DNA from: Bacteroidota bacterium
GTDB taxonomy: Bacteria; Bacteroidota; Bacteroidia; UKL13-3
NCBI GenBank assembly: GCA_040388375.1
Contig: JAZKBU010000014.1
Span: 1-39,559, forward strand
Direction of reading: 5' to 3'
Length of the DNA stretch: 39,559 nucleotides
In this document: positions 7,326 through 14,527 of the stretch, one piece after another
How the letters are laid out: each line of letters starts with the position of its first letter
Numbering within the stretch: the stretch's first letter is position 1
Notes under the pieces: model-generated
Told to the model about the DNA's origin: nothing
Databases searched by the model: none
The model's input: the letters and a program-made list of their open reading frames with translations, nothing else
Position numbers and translations under genes: made by a program

Positions 7326-7396
7326 CCCATTTTTTACAATGCCAATTGCTAACACTTAGCTGTCGGATAAGCCTTTGTAATTAATGGGTATTTTTA
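7326..7396 (+). other. Long imperfect stem-loop before the HNH gene
   Basis: 7326-7339 (CCCATTTTTTACAA) pairs with 7375-7388 at 12 of 14 positions. Inside the loop a perfect small hairpin, GCTAA-CAC-TTAGC, lies at 7348-7360. TATTTTTATTT follows, so it may act as a terminator after terL or as a structure shielding the start of the HNH gene at 7401. The rest of 7251-7400 has only weak promoter-like matches and a 24-codon ORF that I do not call. Confidence 0.5.
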
Positions 7397-7400
7397 TTTA

Positions 7401-7853
7401 ATGAAAGTTATAAAATCAGAAACTATATTCTACACATCAATTCAAATAAAACAAATAGTTGAATATAAAATAAGAAGTAAGGTAAATACGGCAAATAGAA
7501 GGTTTCAAGAGTCAAGAATAAGTATACATGATATAATTGTTTTATTAGAGAAATATAAGTTTAGGTGTATTTACTGTGATGATGTTTTAAAACCTAATAC
7601 ATGGCAATTAGATCATTTTTATTCGAAAGCAACAGGAGGAAGAAATAAGCATGATAATTTAGCGCCATCCTGTAAATGGTGTAATATGATGAAGGGAGCG
7701 TTGGATGGTTATGCTTTTATAAATAAGTGTAAATTGGTATCAGAAAATAACTTTTTTAAGAAAATATTAAATCAAGACGTATTTAATCATAAAGAAAAAA
7801 CAGAAAAACAATTAATTGACATGGAAAAAAGATATAATAAAATTTACAAATAA
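7401..7853 (+). CDS. HNH endonuclease, 150 aa
   Basis: Residues about 52-100 form a zinc-stabilised HNH domain: KYKFRCIYCDDVL (first CxxC), WQLDHFYSKATGGR (catalytic DH), then HDNLAPSCKWCNMMKG (Asn and second CxxC). The N-terminal 50 residues are basic and helical. HNH proteins beside terminase can assist packaging cleavage, as HK97 gp74 does, but free-standing homing nucleases look similar. The separate position behind a stem-loop, and the loose spacing compared with its neighbours, slightly favour a homing origin. Confidence 0.85.
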   Translation: MKVIKSETIFYTSIQIKQIVEYKIRSKVNTANRRFQESRISIHDIIVLLEKYKFRCIYCDDVLKPNTWQLDHFYSKATGGRNKHDNLAPSCKWCNMMKGALDGYAFINKCKLVSENNFFKKILNQDVFNHKEKTEKQLIDMEKRYNKIYK

Positions 7854-7860
7854 TTTAATT

Positions 7861-8304
7861 ATGATAAGCTCAAACGAATTAAGGATAGGGAATATCGTTT
7901 TAGGGAGCGCTAAAATTATCTCTAGAGATTTAATACAAATTAATACAGAAGCTATTAAAACACCATTTGTATTGAGTAAAATACCGCTTGGAATACTGTT
8001 TAAAGACAGTAAATGCGAAAAGTATTTTGATCCAATCCCATTAACCGAATCAATATTATTGCAAATAGGAACTAAAAGCAAGCAATTTTCGTCATATGAA
8101 AATGAATATAAATGGATTATTGAATTAAACAATCAACAAGCATTAGTGGCTTGTAATAACGATAATTCAATAAGTTTTTATTCAGAGGGCGCAATTTATG
8201 GTCATTGTGTAGTAATCAAATATTTACATGATTTACAAAATCAATATTATTTTAATAACGAAAAAACAGAACTACCAATAAACATTAATACTTTGAAGAT
8301 ATGA
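7861..8304 (+). CDS. Bacteroidetes phage protein of unknown function, 147 aa
   Basis: Starts SSNELRIGNIV and contains FDPIPLTESILLQIG and, near the C terminus, VVIKYLHDLQNQYYF. This layout (LRIGN... PIPLTEEIL... YLHxLQNxYF) is familiar from many small proteins of Bacteroidetes phages and prophages, all of unknown function. I use the ATG at 7861; an upstream ATG at 7816 would overlap the HNH gene. Its TGA overlaps the ATG of the next gene. Confidence 0.75.
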   Translation: MISSNELRIGNIVLGSAKIISRDLIQINTEAIKTPFVLSKIPLGILFKDSKCEKYFDPIPLTESILLQIGTKSKQFSSYENEYKWIIELNNQQALVACNNDNSISFYSEGAIYGHCVVIKYLHDLQNQYYFNNEKTELPININTLKI

Positions 8305-8480
8305 TTTTGTGGATAAAAGAAAAATTAAGCGATTTATTGTTTTTCGGCGAAATGGTATTAACTATAATTAGCGCATTAATGTTAGTCGGAATAGTAATCG
8401 CTTTTATTTACGCTATAATATTGGGCGTTCCTGTAGCTATTTTTATTTGGTTATGCGATTCACTAGCAAAGATGTTTTAA
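8301..8480 (+). CDS. Small membrane protein with two helices, 59 aa
   Basis: Short ORF coupled to the gene before it by an ATGA overlap. Two hydrophobic segments (about 17-40, TIISALMLVGIVIAFIYAII, and 41-52) suggest a helical hairpin in the membrane. No family is recognised. It begins a run of four tiny genes between terminase and portal. Confidence 0.65.
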   Translation: MILWIKEKLSDLLFFGEMVLTIISALMLVGIVIAFIYAIILGVPVAIFIWLCDSLAKMF

Positions 8481-8481
8481 A

Positions 8482-8598
8482 ATGAGTAAAATGGTAATCA
8501 TAGCAATAATATTAAAGATAGTTTTATTGACTACTTTATTGGTTGCATCAGGTTATTTTATAGCAAGAATTATTAAATTTTTAATTAAGTTTTTATGA
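8482..8598 (+). CDS. Membrane mini-protein, 38 aa
   Basis: A single hydrophobic helix (about 4-27, MVIIAIILKIVLLTTLLVA) with a basic C terminus. It starts one base after the preceding stop, and its TGA overlaps the ATG of the next gene, which supports translation. Function unknown. Confidence 0.5.
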   Translation: MSKMVIIAIILKIVLLTTLLVASGYFIARIIKFLIKFL

Positions 8599-8762
8599 AT
8601 AACGAATTTGAATGCCGGTTTACTTTTGATTTAAAGCCATACGCTGAGCCAATTTATGAAGTATTTAGCGATGGTAGTAGGATTCCGATTAACTTCGAAT
8701 TATCAAAAGAGGCTTATAGTGACAACGAAGAAAATATAATTAAGTTTGATAATGTCAAATAA
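8595..8762 (+). CDS. Small hypothetical protein, 55 aa
   Basis: Soluble, mildly acidic protein beginning MNNEFECRFTFDLKPY. The start overlaps the previous stop by four bases and the end overlaps the next start. The repeated coupling suggests a real gene. No motif is recognised. Confidence 0.6.
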   Translation: MNNEFECRFTFDLKPYAEPIYEVFSDGSRIPINFELSKEAYSDNEENIIKFDNVK

Positions 8763-8829
8763 ATTTAAACTCGATTTATTAAGCCTTTTAATTTCAATAA
8801 TAGCTTTAATTATCGCTATTATTCTTTGA
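8752..8829 (+). CDS. Possible 25-aa membrane peptide antisense to portal 3' end
   Basis: ATG at 8752 overlaps the end of the 55-aa gene. The peptide is a short basic head followed by one hydrophobic helix (LLSLLISIIALIIAIIL). Its last 11 bases overlap the 3' end of the convergent portal gene. It may be a real single-helix peptide or chance in AT-rich DNA. Confidence 0.35.
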   Translation: MSNKFKLDLLSLLISIIALIIAIIL

Positions 8830-10057
8830 TTTTACCAAACTGATTCTCTAATCTTTGTTTTGCCTCGGCTGGCAATATAATCAATCCGTCAACTAACACT
8901 TTTAATGCAGCGCTTACACTCGCAAACGTAGCCGCCTCAGCAACTTTATCCGGTTGTAAATATGGTAAATGGGTGTAATCTAAAATTAACCGTTTGCCTT
9001 TAGGAATACTGAAATCTTTATCAGAAGTTAATTTCTGACATAATCCATCGGCATACGGCACAACCGTGTCGTTATGAGTTTGCAATAACCCGCTTTTTAA
9101 ATTCTCATAAGTAGAATTAATAAATAGATTCACATTAACTCCAAATGCGCTTAATATCCGGGAAAAATTATCTGTTATTTGCTCTCTTAATTGTAATTTA
9201 TCAGTAGGATAGCTAAAAGGCGACCAACTAACTTTATTTGAAGTGATTAATATTTTACTTTGACCTTCCTCAACTCCATGTATTTGGCGGTGCAATCTTT
9301 CAGCCTCTATTTTTTCTTCAGGAGTAGTTGGTAATTCACCCATTGAATCTTTACTCGGTTCTTTACTTAGCGCTCCAATAGCTCCCTTTTCGCCACTAAT
9401 CGAGTTAAGATATTGATAAGCTACGTCCGTATTTGATATCGGCCACTTCAAAGATTTTAACTTTGATTTACCTACTAATGGGCTATTTGCATCACCTATT
9501 TTAGACCAGATAATAACATTTGTATCAATGTTTCGTGTTTTATTATCTTCGTCAAGTTCATAATGTTTAATAATCCCTGACAATTCAACTTGATCGTAAA
9601 TCTTACCGGTTAATACTGGCTTTAAACTTGACGGATCAATATTAAATAAAGCCTTTGGAACACTAAGTAAATCACTTGGTTTGTTTTTATAAATAAATTG
9701 ATTGCCGTGCAATTGCAACTGAACAGCGTATTGTTTAAGCCATTCGTTTTGAGATTGTAATATATTAGGCTGTTTTAATAGTATTTCTAATTCTTTTGGC
9801 AACGATTCTTTAACCAAAGTCTTTTCATCTTCAAGCATAAACACACCATTTGAAAGCATTGAAGCCACTTTATCAATAGGGATATTTACTTCAGATAGCG
9901 AATTGTAAACCTCGTATGGAACCTGGGTATTTATGTATAAAGAACCTTTATTTACCTGGCTATAATTCTCGTTAAACCAGTTTTTCCATCTGTTTTTTTT
10001 ACCAAACAGCCTCGAAAAACTATTAGAAATCTGACTTAAAAGGCTATTTTCGTTCAT
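8819..10057 (-). CDS. Portal protein (HK97 family), inverted in the late region
   Basis: 412 residues with the features of HK97-type portals (PF04860): an N-terminal YEVYNSLSEVNIPIDKVASM wing, WLKQYAVQLQLHGNQFIYK, a central LKWPISNTDVAYQYLNSISG, and the downstream QLREQITDNFSRILSAFGVN then FINSTYENLKSGLLQ stem region. The dodecameric portal is the DNA entry channel and binds terminase. It is the only leftward gene between terminase and the lysis genes, and its 3' end meets the small rightward genes tail to tail. Upstream (10058-10259) is a bidirectional promoter region, so it has its own leftward transcription. No truncation is seen. Confidence 0.9.
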   Translation of the reverse strand: MNENSLLSQISNSFSRLFGKKNRWKNWFNENYSQVNKGSLYINTQVPYEVYNSLSEVNIPIDKVASMLSNGVFMLEDEKTLVKESLPKELEILLKQPNILQSQNEWLKQYAVQLQLHGNQFIYKNKPSDLLSVPKALFNIDPSSLKPVLTGKIYDQVELSGIIKHYELDEDNKTRNIDTNVIIWSKIGDANSPLVGKSKLKSLKWPISNTDVAYQYLNSISGEKGAIGALSKEPSKDSMGELPTTPEEKIEAERLHRQIHGVEEGQSKILITSNKVSWSPFSYPTDKLQLREQITDNFSRILSAFGVNVNLFINSTYENLKSGLLQTHNDTVVPYADGLCQKLTSDKDFSIPKGKRLILDYTHLPYLQPDKVAEAATFASVSAALKVLVDGLIILPAEAKQRLENQFGKIKE

Positions 10058-10076
10058 TAGATTTTAGTATTTATTG

Positions 10077-10084
10077 CAAATATA
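10077..10084 (-). promoter_or_regulatory. Leftward -7 element for the portal gene
   Basis: TATATTTG on the minus strand (10084-10077) matches TAnnTTTG exactly, about 20 bp before the portal ATG. No clear TTTG lies at the right distance; TTTC at 10101-10098 is 13 bp away. The leader would be only about a dozen bases. Confidence 0.45.
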
Positions 10085-10103
10085 AAAATATTTATTAGAA
10101 ATG

Positions 10104-10135
10104 TTTGCATATATCACAAATACGATTTATATTTG
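10104..10135 (+). promoter_or_regulatory. Rightward promoter for protease and capsid operon
   Basis: TTTG at 10104-10107 and TATATTTG at 10128-10135 are separated by 20 bp, an ideal Bacteroidetes promoter. Start of transcription is expected near 10142, about 30 bases before the 29-aa ORF. This promoter compensates for the inverted portal gene, which cuts the capsid genes off from the terminase transcript. Confidence 0.7.
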
Positions 10136-10173
10136 ACCAAAGTTTTTGCGATAAATACGTAACACTTTATAAA

Positions 10174-10263
10174 ATGGCAACTAAATTAACTGCATCTGAA
10201 ATTAAAAAATTGAAGTCTGTTAAGGCTATCAAGGTTACTACACAGGAGGTGGTTAACAAATGA
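10174..10263 (+). CDS. Possible 29-aa leader peptide
   Basis: ATG at 10174, basic peptide (MATKLTASEIKKLKSVKAIK...), ending with a TGA that overlaps the ATG of the protease gene. The strong ribosome binding site for the protease lies inside it. It could be a leader ORF coupling translation to the protease. Codons are sensible, but the short length keeps confidence moderate. Confidence 0.5.
   Translation: MATKLTASEIKKLKSVKAIKVTTQEVVNK
10244..10250 (+). promoter_or_regulatory. Strong Shine-Dalgarno AGGAGGT before the protease
   Basis: A textbook AGGAGGT lies 9 bases before the protease ATG at 10260. Most genes in this window lack any such sequence, as is usual in Bacteroidetes, so this fixes the protease start and marks it as unusual. 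Confidence 0.7.
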
Positions 10264-11069
10264 TAGATAAATCTAAGTTCGCCAATAAGCAAGATTTAAT
10301 TAAGCATGTTGTTGCTAATAAATCAGAATTAACCTCACTAAAAAAATCAGTAACAAAATTTTCAGATTGTATTTTACATGATGATACTTTTAAAATTGAG
10401 GCAAATAAAGTTATTTCTAATTTTTCAAGTGATGACCTGGTAAATGGAATTATCAAACGTACAATTGTAGGTAACACTTATGGATGGATGGATTCACATG
10501 ATGACGTTCATATTAAAGGTATTTTTACTAAATCTATTTCTGAAAATAAAGACAGTCAATTTCATTTGCATGATCATTTATATCAATTAGCCGCAAAAGT
10601 TGGTACTCCCATTAAAATCTATGAGCAAAATATAAATGTTACTGATTTAGGTTTAAATAAAATAGGTTTTGCAACTTGTTTACTAATGGATACCGAGATC
10701 AAGAAGTCATACAATGCTATGATTTTTGAAGAGTATTTGACTAAGCAAATTAATCAGCATTCGGTAGGAATGGTATACGTAAAATTATATTTATGTGTAA
10801 ATGATGCTGAATATAAAGAAGAGTTTGCGAACTGGAATACTTACAAAGGCTCTGTTATTAATTTAGATAAAGCTGAAGAAAATGGTTATTTCTGGGCAGT
10901 TACAGAGGCTAAGTTAAAAGAAATTAGCTGCGTATTATTGGGTAGTAACGAGCTTACGCCTACATTAAATGGAAAATCTGAGCCGCTAACAAGCACTCAT
11001 AAAAATAACGAGCCGGATAAAGCCACTCAACAAAAGCAAAAATTATCAATCAATCAATCAATTTACTAA
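10260..11069 (+). CDS. HK97-family prohead protease
   Basis: 269 residues. The core (about 63-210) has the order of HK97 prohead proteases: IIKRTIVGNTYGWMDSHDDV, HLHDH (about 102-106, catalytic His), QHSVGMVYVK (Ser168 expected nucleophile), and LKEISCVLLGSNELTPTL. The enzyme removes the delta domain of the capsid protein and itself during maturation. Here it is a separate gene directly before the capsid, with a 60-residue N-terminal extension and a polar Gln/Lys-rich tail. It has an exceptional Shine-Dalgarno sequence. Confidence 0.87.
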   Translation: MIDKSKFANKQDLIKHVVANKSELTSLKKSVTKFSDCILHDDTFKIEANKVISNFSSDDLVNGIIKRTIVGNTYGWMDSHDDVHIKGIFTKSISENKDSQFHLHDHLYQLAAKVGTPIKIYEQNINVTDLGLNKIGFATCLLMDTEIKKSYNAMIFEEYLTKQINQHSVGMVYVKLYLCVNDAEYKEEFANWNTYKGSVINLDKAEENGYFWAVTEAKLKEISCVLLGSNELTPTLNGKSEPLTSTHKNNEPDKATQQKQKLSINQSIY

Positions 11070-11083
11070 CAAAAACAACTATA

Positions 11084-12520
11084 ATGAAAAAGAACCCTAA
11101 CATTCGTTTTAAAGATGTAAAACGTCACAACAAAATCAAATTAAACGGCTATTTTGCCTTATCAATCGTATTTGCGATATTATGTGTAGGTATTTATAAT
11201 GCTGATTTTTCTAACATTCAAATATCTGATGCCGCTGGTGTTTCTATGGCAATTTTACCGGTATTTATGGTAGGGACTACATTTAAAGAATTAACTGGAG
11301 CTGATTTAGTAACGTTTAAAGCAGAGGCAACGGCTGAGCAATTAGGTGAATACTACGAAGCCTTAAATAAATTCAATCGTAATAAATTAGAAGAGTTAAT
11401 TAAAGCTAATGCTTCAAAAGAAGATATTGATAAATTAATTGAAGCCTTAAAAGGAACTCCTGATGAGAATTTACAGAAAATGAAGGATGAAGTTGTTCGT
11501 ATCGCAACTGAGTTAAAGGCCCTTAAAGAAAACGGAATCACTCTATCTAAAGACGCCACTTCTCAAATTAAGGCATGGACAAAAGAAAACGAAAATGCCA
11601 TTAAACAAATTAGATCAGGACAAAAGGCAGGATTAACGCCAATGGTTATTAAGTTAAATAGCCCTATGACTCCTTCAAATACCTATAACGGATCAGCTTA
11701 TTTACCTCAACCAGAGTTTCAGTCAGAAGTAAATGAAATCGTTAGAGTTCAGCCAACTTTTTGGGATTACATCAAAAAAGGCCGCACTATGTCTGCAGCT
11801 TATGTTTGGGTTAATAAAAAGAATCCTGAAGGAGCTGCAGGATTTATTGCACCAGGCGTTATTAAGCCAGGTATATCTTTTGAAATTGCAACAGAAATAT
11901 CTAATGCAAAAAAAATTGCAGTATCTGAAAAATGTTCTACGGAATTATTAGAAGATATTGCTGGTATGCAATCTTGGATTGAACAAGAATTGACATACCA
12001 ATTGAAGCAAGAAATGAATAGTAAATTAATGACCGGTACAGTTTCTTCAACGGTTCCGGCTGGTATTCAAACTATTTCAACAACATATTCACTAACAACT
12101 GTAAAAACTACTAATCCTAATAACTGGGATGCGATTAGAGCTTCAGTAGCTCAATTACGTTCTGGGAATTTACAAGGAACAGTAACGGCTTTTGTGAATC
12201 CAATTGATAACGCTAACATGGCTTTAACAAAAGCACAATCGCAAGGTCAATTATTTGTACCAGGTGATTCAGGTGCTGTTATTGTTGAAGATAACAATGT
12301 ACCAGTTGGATATGTTCAAATTGCTTTATTAGATTATTACAAAGTTTTAATCTATAAAGATTTAACATTAACTTTTGGTTTAGATGGCGAAGATTTTTCT
12401 CACAATTTAATTACCGGTATTGCTGAAATGCGTATTCACCAATTCTTTAGCGAGAATCACACAGGAGCGTTTATTTACGATACTTTTGCGAATATCAAAA
12501 CTGCAATTAACCAAGCATAA
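11084..12520 (+). CDS. Major capsid protein (HK97 fold) with hydrophobic N terminus
   Basis: 478 residues. The C-terminal two thirds fit an HK97-fold capsid: LPQPEFQSEVNEIVRVQPTF, an E-loop-like YVWVNKKNPEGAAGFIAPG, an ISNAKKIAVSEKCSTELLEDI helix region, and a P-domain with IVEDNNVPVGYVQIALLDYY. Residues about 75-165 are a helical delta-like domain that the protease would remove. Before it, residues 22-40 (GYFALSIVFAILCVGIYNA) are a good transmembrane helix with basic residues in front and a second hydrophobic patch at 52-64. That N terminus is atypical for a capsid protein and may tether assembling shells to the membrane. Confidence 0.9.
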   Translation: MKKNPNIRFKDVKRHNKIKLNGYFALSIVFAILCVGIYNADFSNIQISDAAGVSMAILPVFMVGTTFKELTGADLVTFKAEATAEQLGEYYEALNKFNRNKLEELIKANASKEDIDKLIEALKGTPDENLQKMKDEVVRIATELKALKENGITLSKDATSQIKAWTKENENAIKQIRSGQKAGLTPMVIKLNSPMTPSNTYNGSAYLPQPEFQSEVNEIVRVQPTFWDYIKKGRTMSAAYVWVNKKNPEGAAGFIAPGVIKPGISFEIATEISNAKKIAVSEKCSTELLEDIAGMQSWIEQELTYQLKQEMNSKLMTGTVSSTVPAGIQTISTTYSLTTVKTTNPNNWDAIRASVAQLRSGNLQGTVTAFVNPIDNANMALTKAQSQGQLFVPGDSGAVIVEDNNVPVGYVQIALLDYYKVLIYKDLTLTFGLDGEDFSHNLITGIAEMRIHQFFSENHTGAFIYDTFANIKTAINQA

Positions 12521-12526
12521 TTTAAT

Positions 12527-12555
12527 AAACTCCCTTCTTAATTGAGGGGAGTTTT
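12527..12555 (+). terminator. Hairpin after capsid gene, partial terminator
   Basis: AAACTCCC (12527-12534) pairs perfectly with GGGAGTTT (12547-12554) over a 12-base loop, followed by T and A. The T run is mostly inside the stem, so it is likely leaky or a 3'-end stabiliser, letting capsid mRNA accumulate over the genes downstream. Confidence 0.6.
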
Positions 12556-12571
12556 AAATAAAACCAAATCA

Positions 12572-12760
12572 ATGAAAGTTATTATAACAAAACAAGGAGC
12601 TGCATTAGAGTGCAACCATTGGACAGAAGGACAAGAAATAGATTGTCATGAAAATGTAGGTAATCATTTCATTGATCAAGGTTATGCGGTTATGCCAGGT
12701 GATGAAGTTGAAGTTAAAAAAGAAGATGAAGTTAAACAACCTAAAACAAAAAAGAAATAA
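12572..12760 (+). CDS. Small capsid-adjacent protein, 62 aa
   Basis: Starts MKVIITKQGAALECNHWTEG and continues EIDCHENVGNHFIDQGYAVM, then a highly charged KKEDEVKQPKTKKK tail. This layout (short beta region, GxEID...HFIDQGYA) is like small proteins often encoded just after the capsid gene in HK97-type phages. I prefer the ATG at 12572; a TTG at 12542 lies inside the hairpin. Its TAA overlaps the ATG of the next gene. Confidence 0.7.
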   Translation: MKVIITKQGAALECNHWTEGQEIDCHENVGNHFIDQGYAVMPGDEVEVKKEDEVKQPKTKKK

Positions 12761-13524
12761 TGAAAAAAATATTAGCAATATCGTGTATTTTATCGTTTGG
12801 CTTAAATGCTCAATCGGTTAGTACAATGATAAAAAGCGCTGTTACTATGACAAATAGCACGGCAACGACGGCAACATTACAAACGATTGTAGCGCATCAA
12901 AATGTTTGCTTACAGGCAGTAGTAACTAAATCAACTGGTACAATTGCGGGAACTGTTACCGTGGCAGGATCAATTGATGGGACAAATTACATAACTTTTG
13001 GCGATTCAGCTTATTTAGCTGACGTTACAACTAATACTCATTTATGGGCATTAACCAACAACGATTATTTGTATTATAAAATGACTTTTTTAGGAACTGG
13101 CACAATGGTAGCTACTCCTGTTGGAAAAGTTTATACAAATGGATCGGGAAGTAACCATTATGTAACAAATATGCTTAGTCCGTTTAGTGCAGTAAAAGAT
13201 ACGACTGACAATACAAGTACGAGCTATGTTAGTCTTGAAGTAACTAAATGGTATGATGATATTGCAATTCAATCAGTAGTTACTAAAATATCAGGAACAG
13301 TTGCTGGCACAGTAACGTTACAAGGTTCATTAGATGGAACAAATTACAATACGGTTAATTCGTCTTATGCAAACGTAACGAGCTATGTGCCAACAAACGT
13401 TACAGCTAATACTAAAATATTTGTTGTAACAGGTTCACCTTATCGTTATTATAGATTAAGTTATGCCGGTGCTGGTACAATGTCAGCATCACATAGAGGT
13501 TATGTATTGCCAAATAAAAAGTAA
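12760..13524 (+). CDS. Secreted-type structural protein with internal duplication, 254 aa
   Basis: Begins with a clear Sec signal peptide (MKKILAISCILSFGLNAQS, cut expected after NA or AQS). The rest is a duplicated beta domain: copy one about 50-125 with VVTKSTGTIAGTVTVAGSID, copy two about 170-250 with VVTKISGTVAGTVTLQGSLD, both followed by a GTNY motif and ending in TPVGKVY or SHRGYV. Such domains suit capsid decoration or fibre proteins, but a signal peptide would send the protein to the periplasm or outer surface. It is coupled to the gene before it by one base. Confidence 0.72.
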   Translation: MKKILAISCILSFGLNAQSVSTMIKSAVTMTNSTATTATLQTIVAHQNVCLQAVVTKSTGTIAGTVTVAGSIDGTNYITFGDSAYLADVTTNTHLWALTNNDYLYYKMTFLGTGTMVATPVGKVYTNGSGSNHYVTNMLSPFSAVKDTTDNTSTSYVSLEVTKWYDDIAIQSVVTKISGTVAGTVTLQGSLDGTNYNTVNSSYANVTSYVPTNVTANTKIFVVTGSPYRYYRLSYAGAGTMSASHRGYVLPNKK

Positions 13525-13532
13525 TTAAATAT

Positions 13533-13604
13533 TGCGCCTTGGAGAAGAGGTATCTCGCTAGACTCATTATCTAGAGGTGACTGGGTCGGTACCAGTAGGC
13601 GCTA
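13533..13604 (+). tRNA. tRNA-like cloverleaf, anticodon CAU
   Basis: 72 bases fold into a full cloverleaf. Acceptor GCGCCT (13534-13539) pairs with AGGCGC (13597-13602), with a T-T at the end. D stem GAGA/TCTC has loop AGAGGTA containing GG. Anticodon stem CTAGA/TCTAG has loop CTCATTA, anticodon CAT at 13565-13567, with U before it. T stem ACTGG/CCAGT has loop GTCGGTA. All four stems are perfect and U8 is present, but the T loop lacks TTC and A58, and base 37 is U instead of a purine. CCA is not encoded. It could be a divergent tRNA-Met/Ile2 or a tRNA mimic; it ends 12 bases before an HNH gene. Confidence 0.6.
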
Positions 13605-13616
13605 CAAAGAAATACA

Positions 13617-14000
13617 ATGTATAAAAAAGTTAGAATAGATAAATACACAACAATTGATGAGCATAGAAACATTATGCAAAATCATTTAGGTAGAAAACTT
13701 TCTTTTAATGAAATAGTGCGTCATAAGGATAACGATAAAAGTAATAACGATTTATCTAATTTAGAGGTAATTACAAGGGCTAATCACATAAGGCACCATA
13801 TAAAAAATGGAGATATGCCATATGTTCCAATGTCAAAAGAAAAAAGAGTAAGGGCAAATTATAAATTAACAAAACTAAAACCGTGTGAAGTAATTTACAT
13901 AAAATATAGTGATAAAAAGCCTAAAGAGTTGATGCAAGAATTTAATATATCAAAATTCTGTGTAAGCAGAATAAGATTAAATAAAAGTTTTGCAAATTAA
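13617..14000 (+). CDS. Free-standing HNH homing endonuclease, 127 aa
   Basis: Residues about 15-65 form an HNH_3-type domain: HRNIMQNHLGRKLSFNEIVR, then HKDNDKSNNDLSNLEVITRA and NHIRHH. The C-terminal part (about 85-125, KLKPCEVIYIKY... ELMQEFNISKFCVSRIRL) looks like a helix-turn-helix for DNA binding, as in phage homing nucleases. It interrupts the head-to-neck gene order between the duplicated structural gene and the adaptor, and it follows the tRNA-like element closely, suggesting the two moved as a cassette. Confidence 0.87.
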   Translation: MYKKVRIDKYTTIDEHRNIMQNHLGRKLSFNEIVRHKDNDKSNNDLSNLEVITRANHIRHHIKNGDMPYVPMSKEKRVRANYKLTKLKPCEVIYIKYSDKKPKELMQEFNISKFCVSRIRLNKSFAN

Positions 14001-14011
14001 GAAAAACGTAA

Positions 14012-14527
14012 ATGGGAAAGATAGTTAAAACGACTGATTTTATTGGTAAATATTCAATAAGTCAAAATCAATTTAACGAAACCGATTTGCAAGCGTTCAT
14101 TGACAAATATGAGAAAGTCTACTTAAGAGATTTGCTAGGTTTAGTACTTGGTGATTTGTTTTATGCTGATATTGCTATAACTACTTTTGTAGAGCCAGTA
14201 AATCCTATCTATAAAACGTTATTTAATCCAATTGCTGAAGTAATTAATAATTGCGAAGTTATTAGTGATGGTGTAAAAGAAATGCTTTTAGGCTTTATTT
14301 ATTGGGAATTTGTAAGATCGCAGTCAGTTGCAAATGTTTTATCTGGAAATGTTACTCAGGAAAATGAAACAAGTGTACAAGCCGATTGGAATCAGACAGA
14401 AATTTACAACAACTACAATGAAGCCGTAAAAAGCTACCGAGCTATTCAAATTTACATTAATAACAACAACTCTGTTTATCCTGATTTTAACGGCAAAATG
14501 AAAAGTTTTGCACATTGGTGTAACTAA
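14012..14527 (+). CDS. Head-tail adaptor (DUF6712-like), 171 aa
   Basis: Starts with TTDFIGKYSISQNQFNETDL, then a helical LQAFIDKYEKVYLRDLLG segment and VKEMLLGFIYWEFVRSQSVA. This resembles the helical gp6-type connector proteins annotated in Bacteroidetes phages as DUF6712. Connectors dock under the portal and link the head to the tail. It is followed with a one-base overlap by another neck protein, consistent with the usual order. Confidence 0.7.
   Translation: MGKIVKTTDFIGKYSISQNQFNETDLQAFIDKYEKVYLRDLLGLVLGDLFYADIAITTFVEPVNPIYKTLFNPIAEVINNCEVISDGVKEMLLGFIYWEFVRSQSVANVLSGNVTQENETSVQADWNQTEIYNNYNEAVKSYRAIQIYINNNNSVYPDFNGKMKSFAHWCN

Noticed and set aside
13525-14011. Group I intron carrying the HNH gene
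   Set aside because: Flanking genes are complete with their own stop and start, and no split exons or conserved P/Q/R/S core are seen; the structure fits a cloverleaf better.
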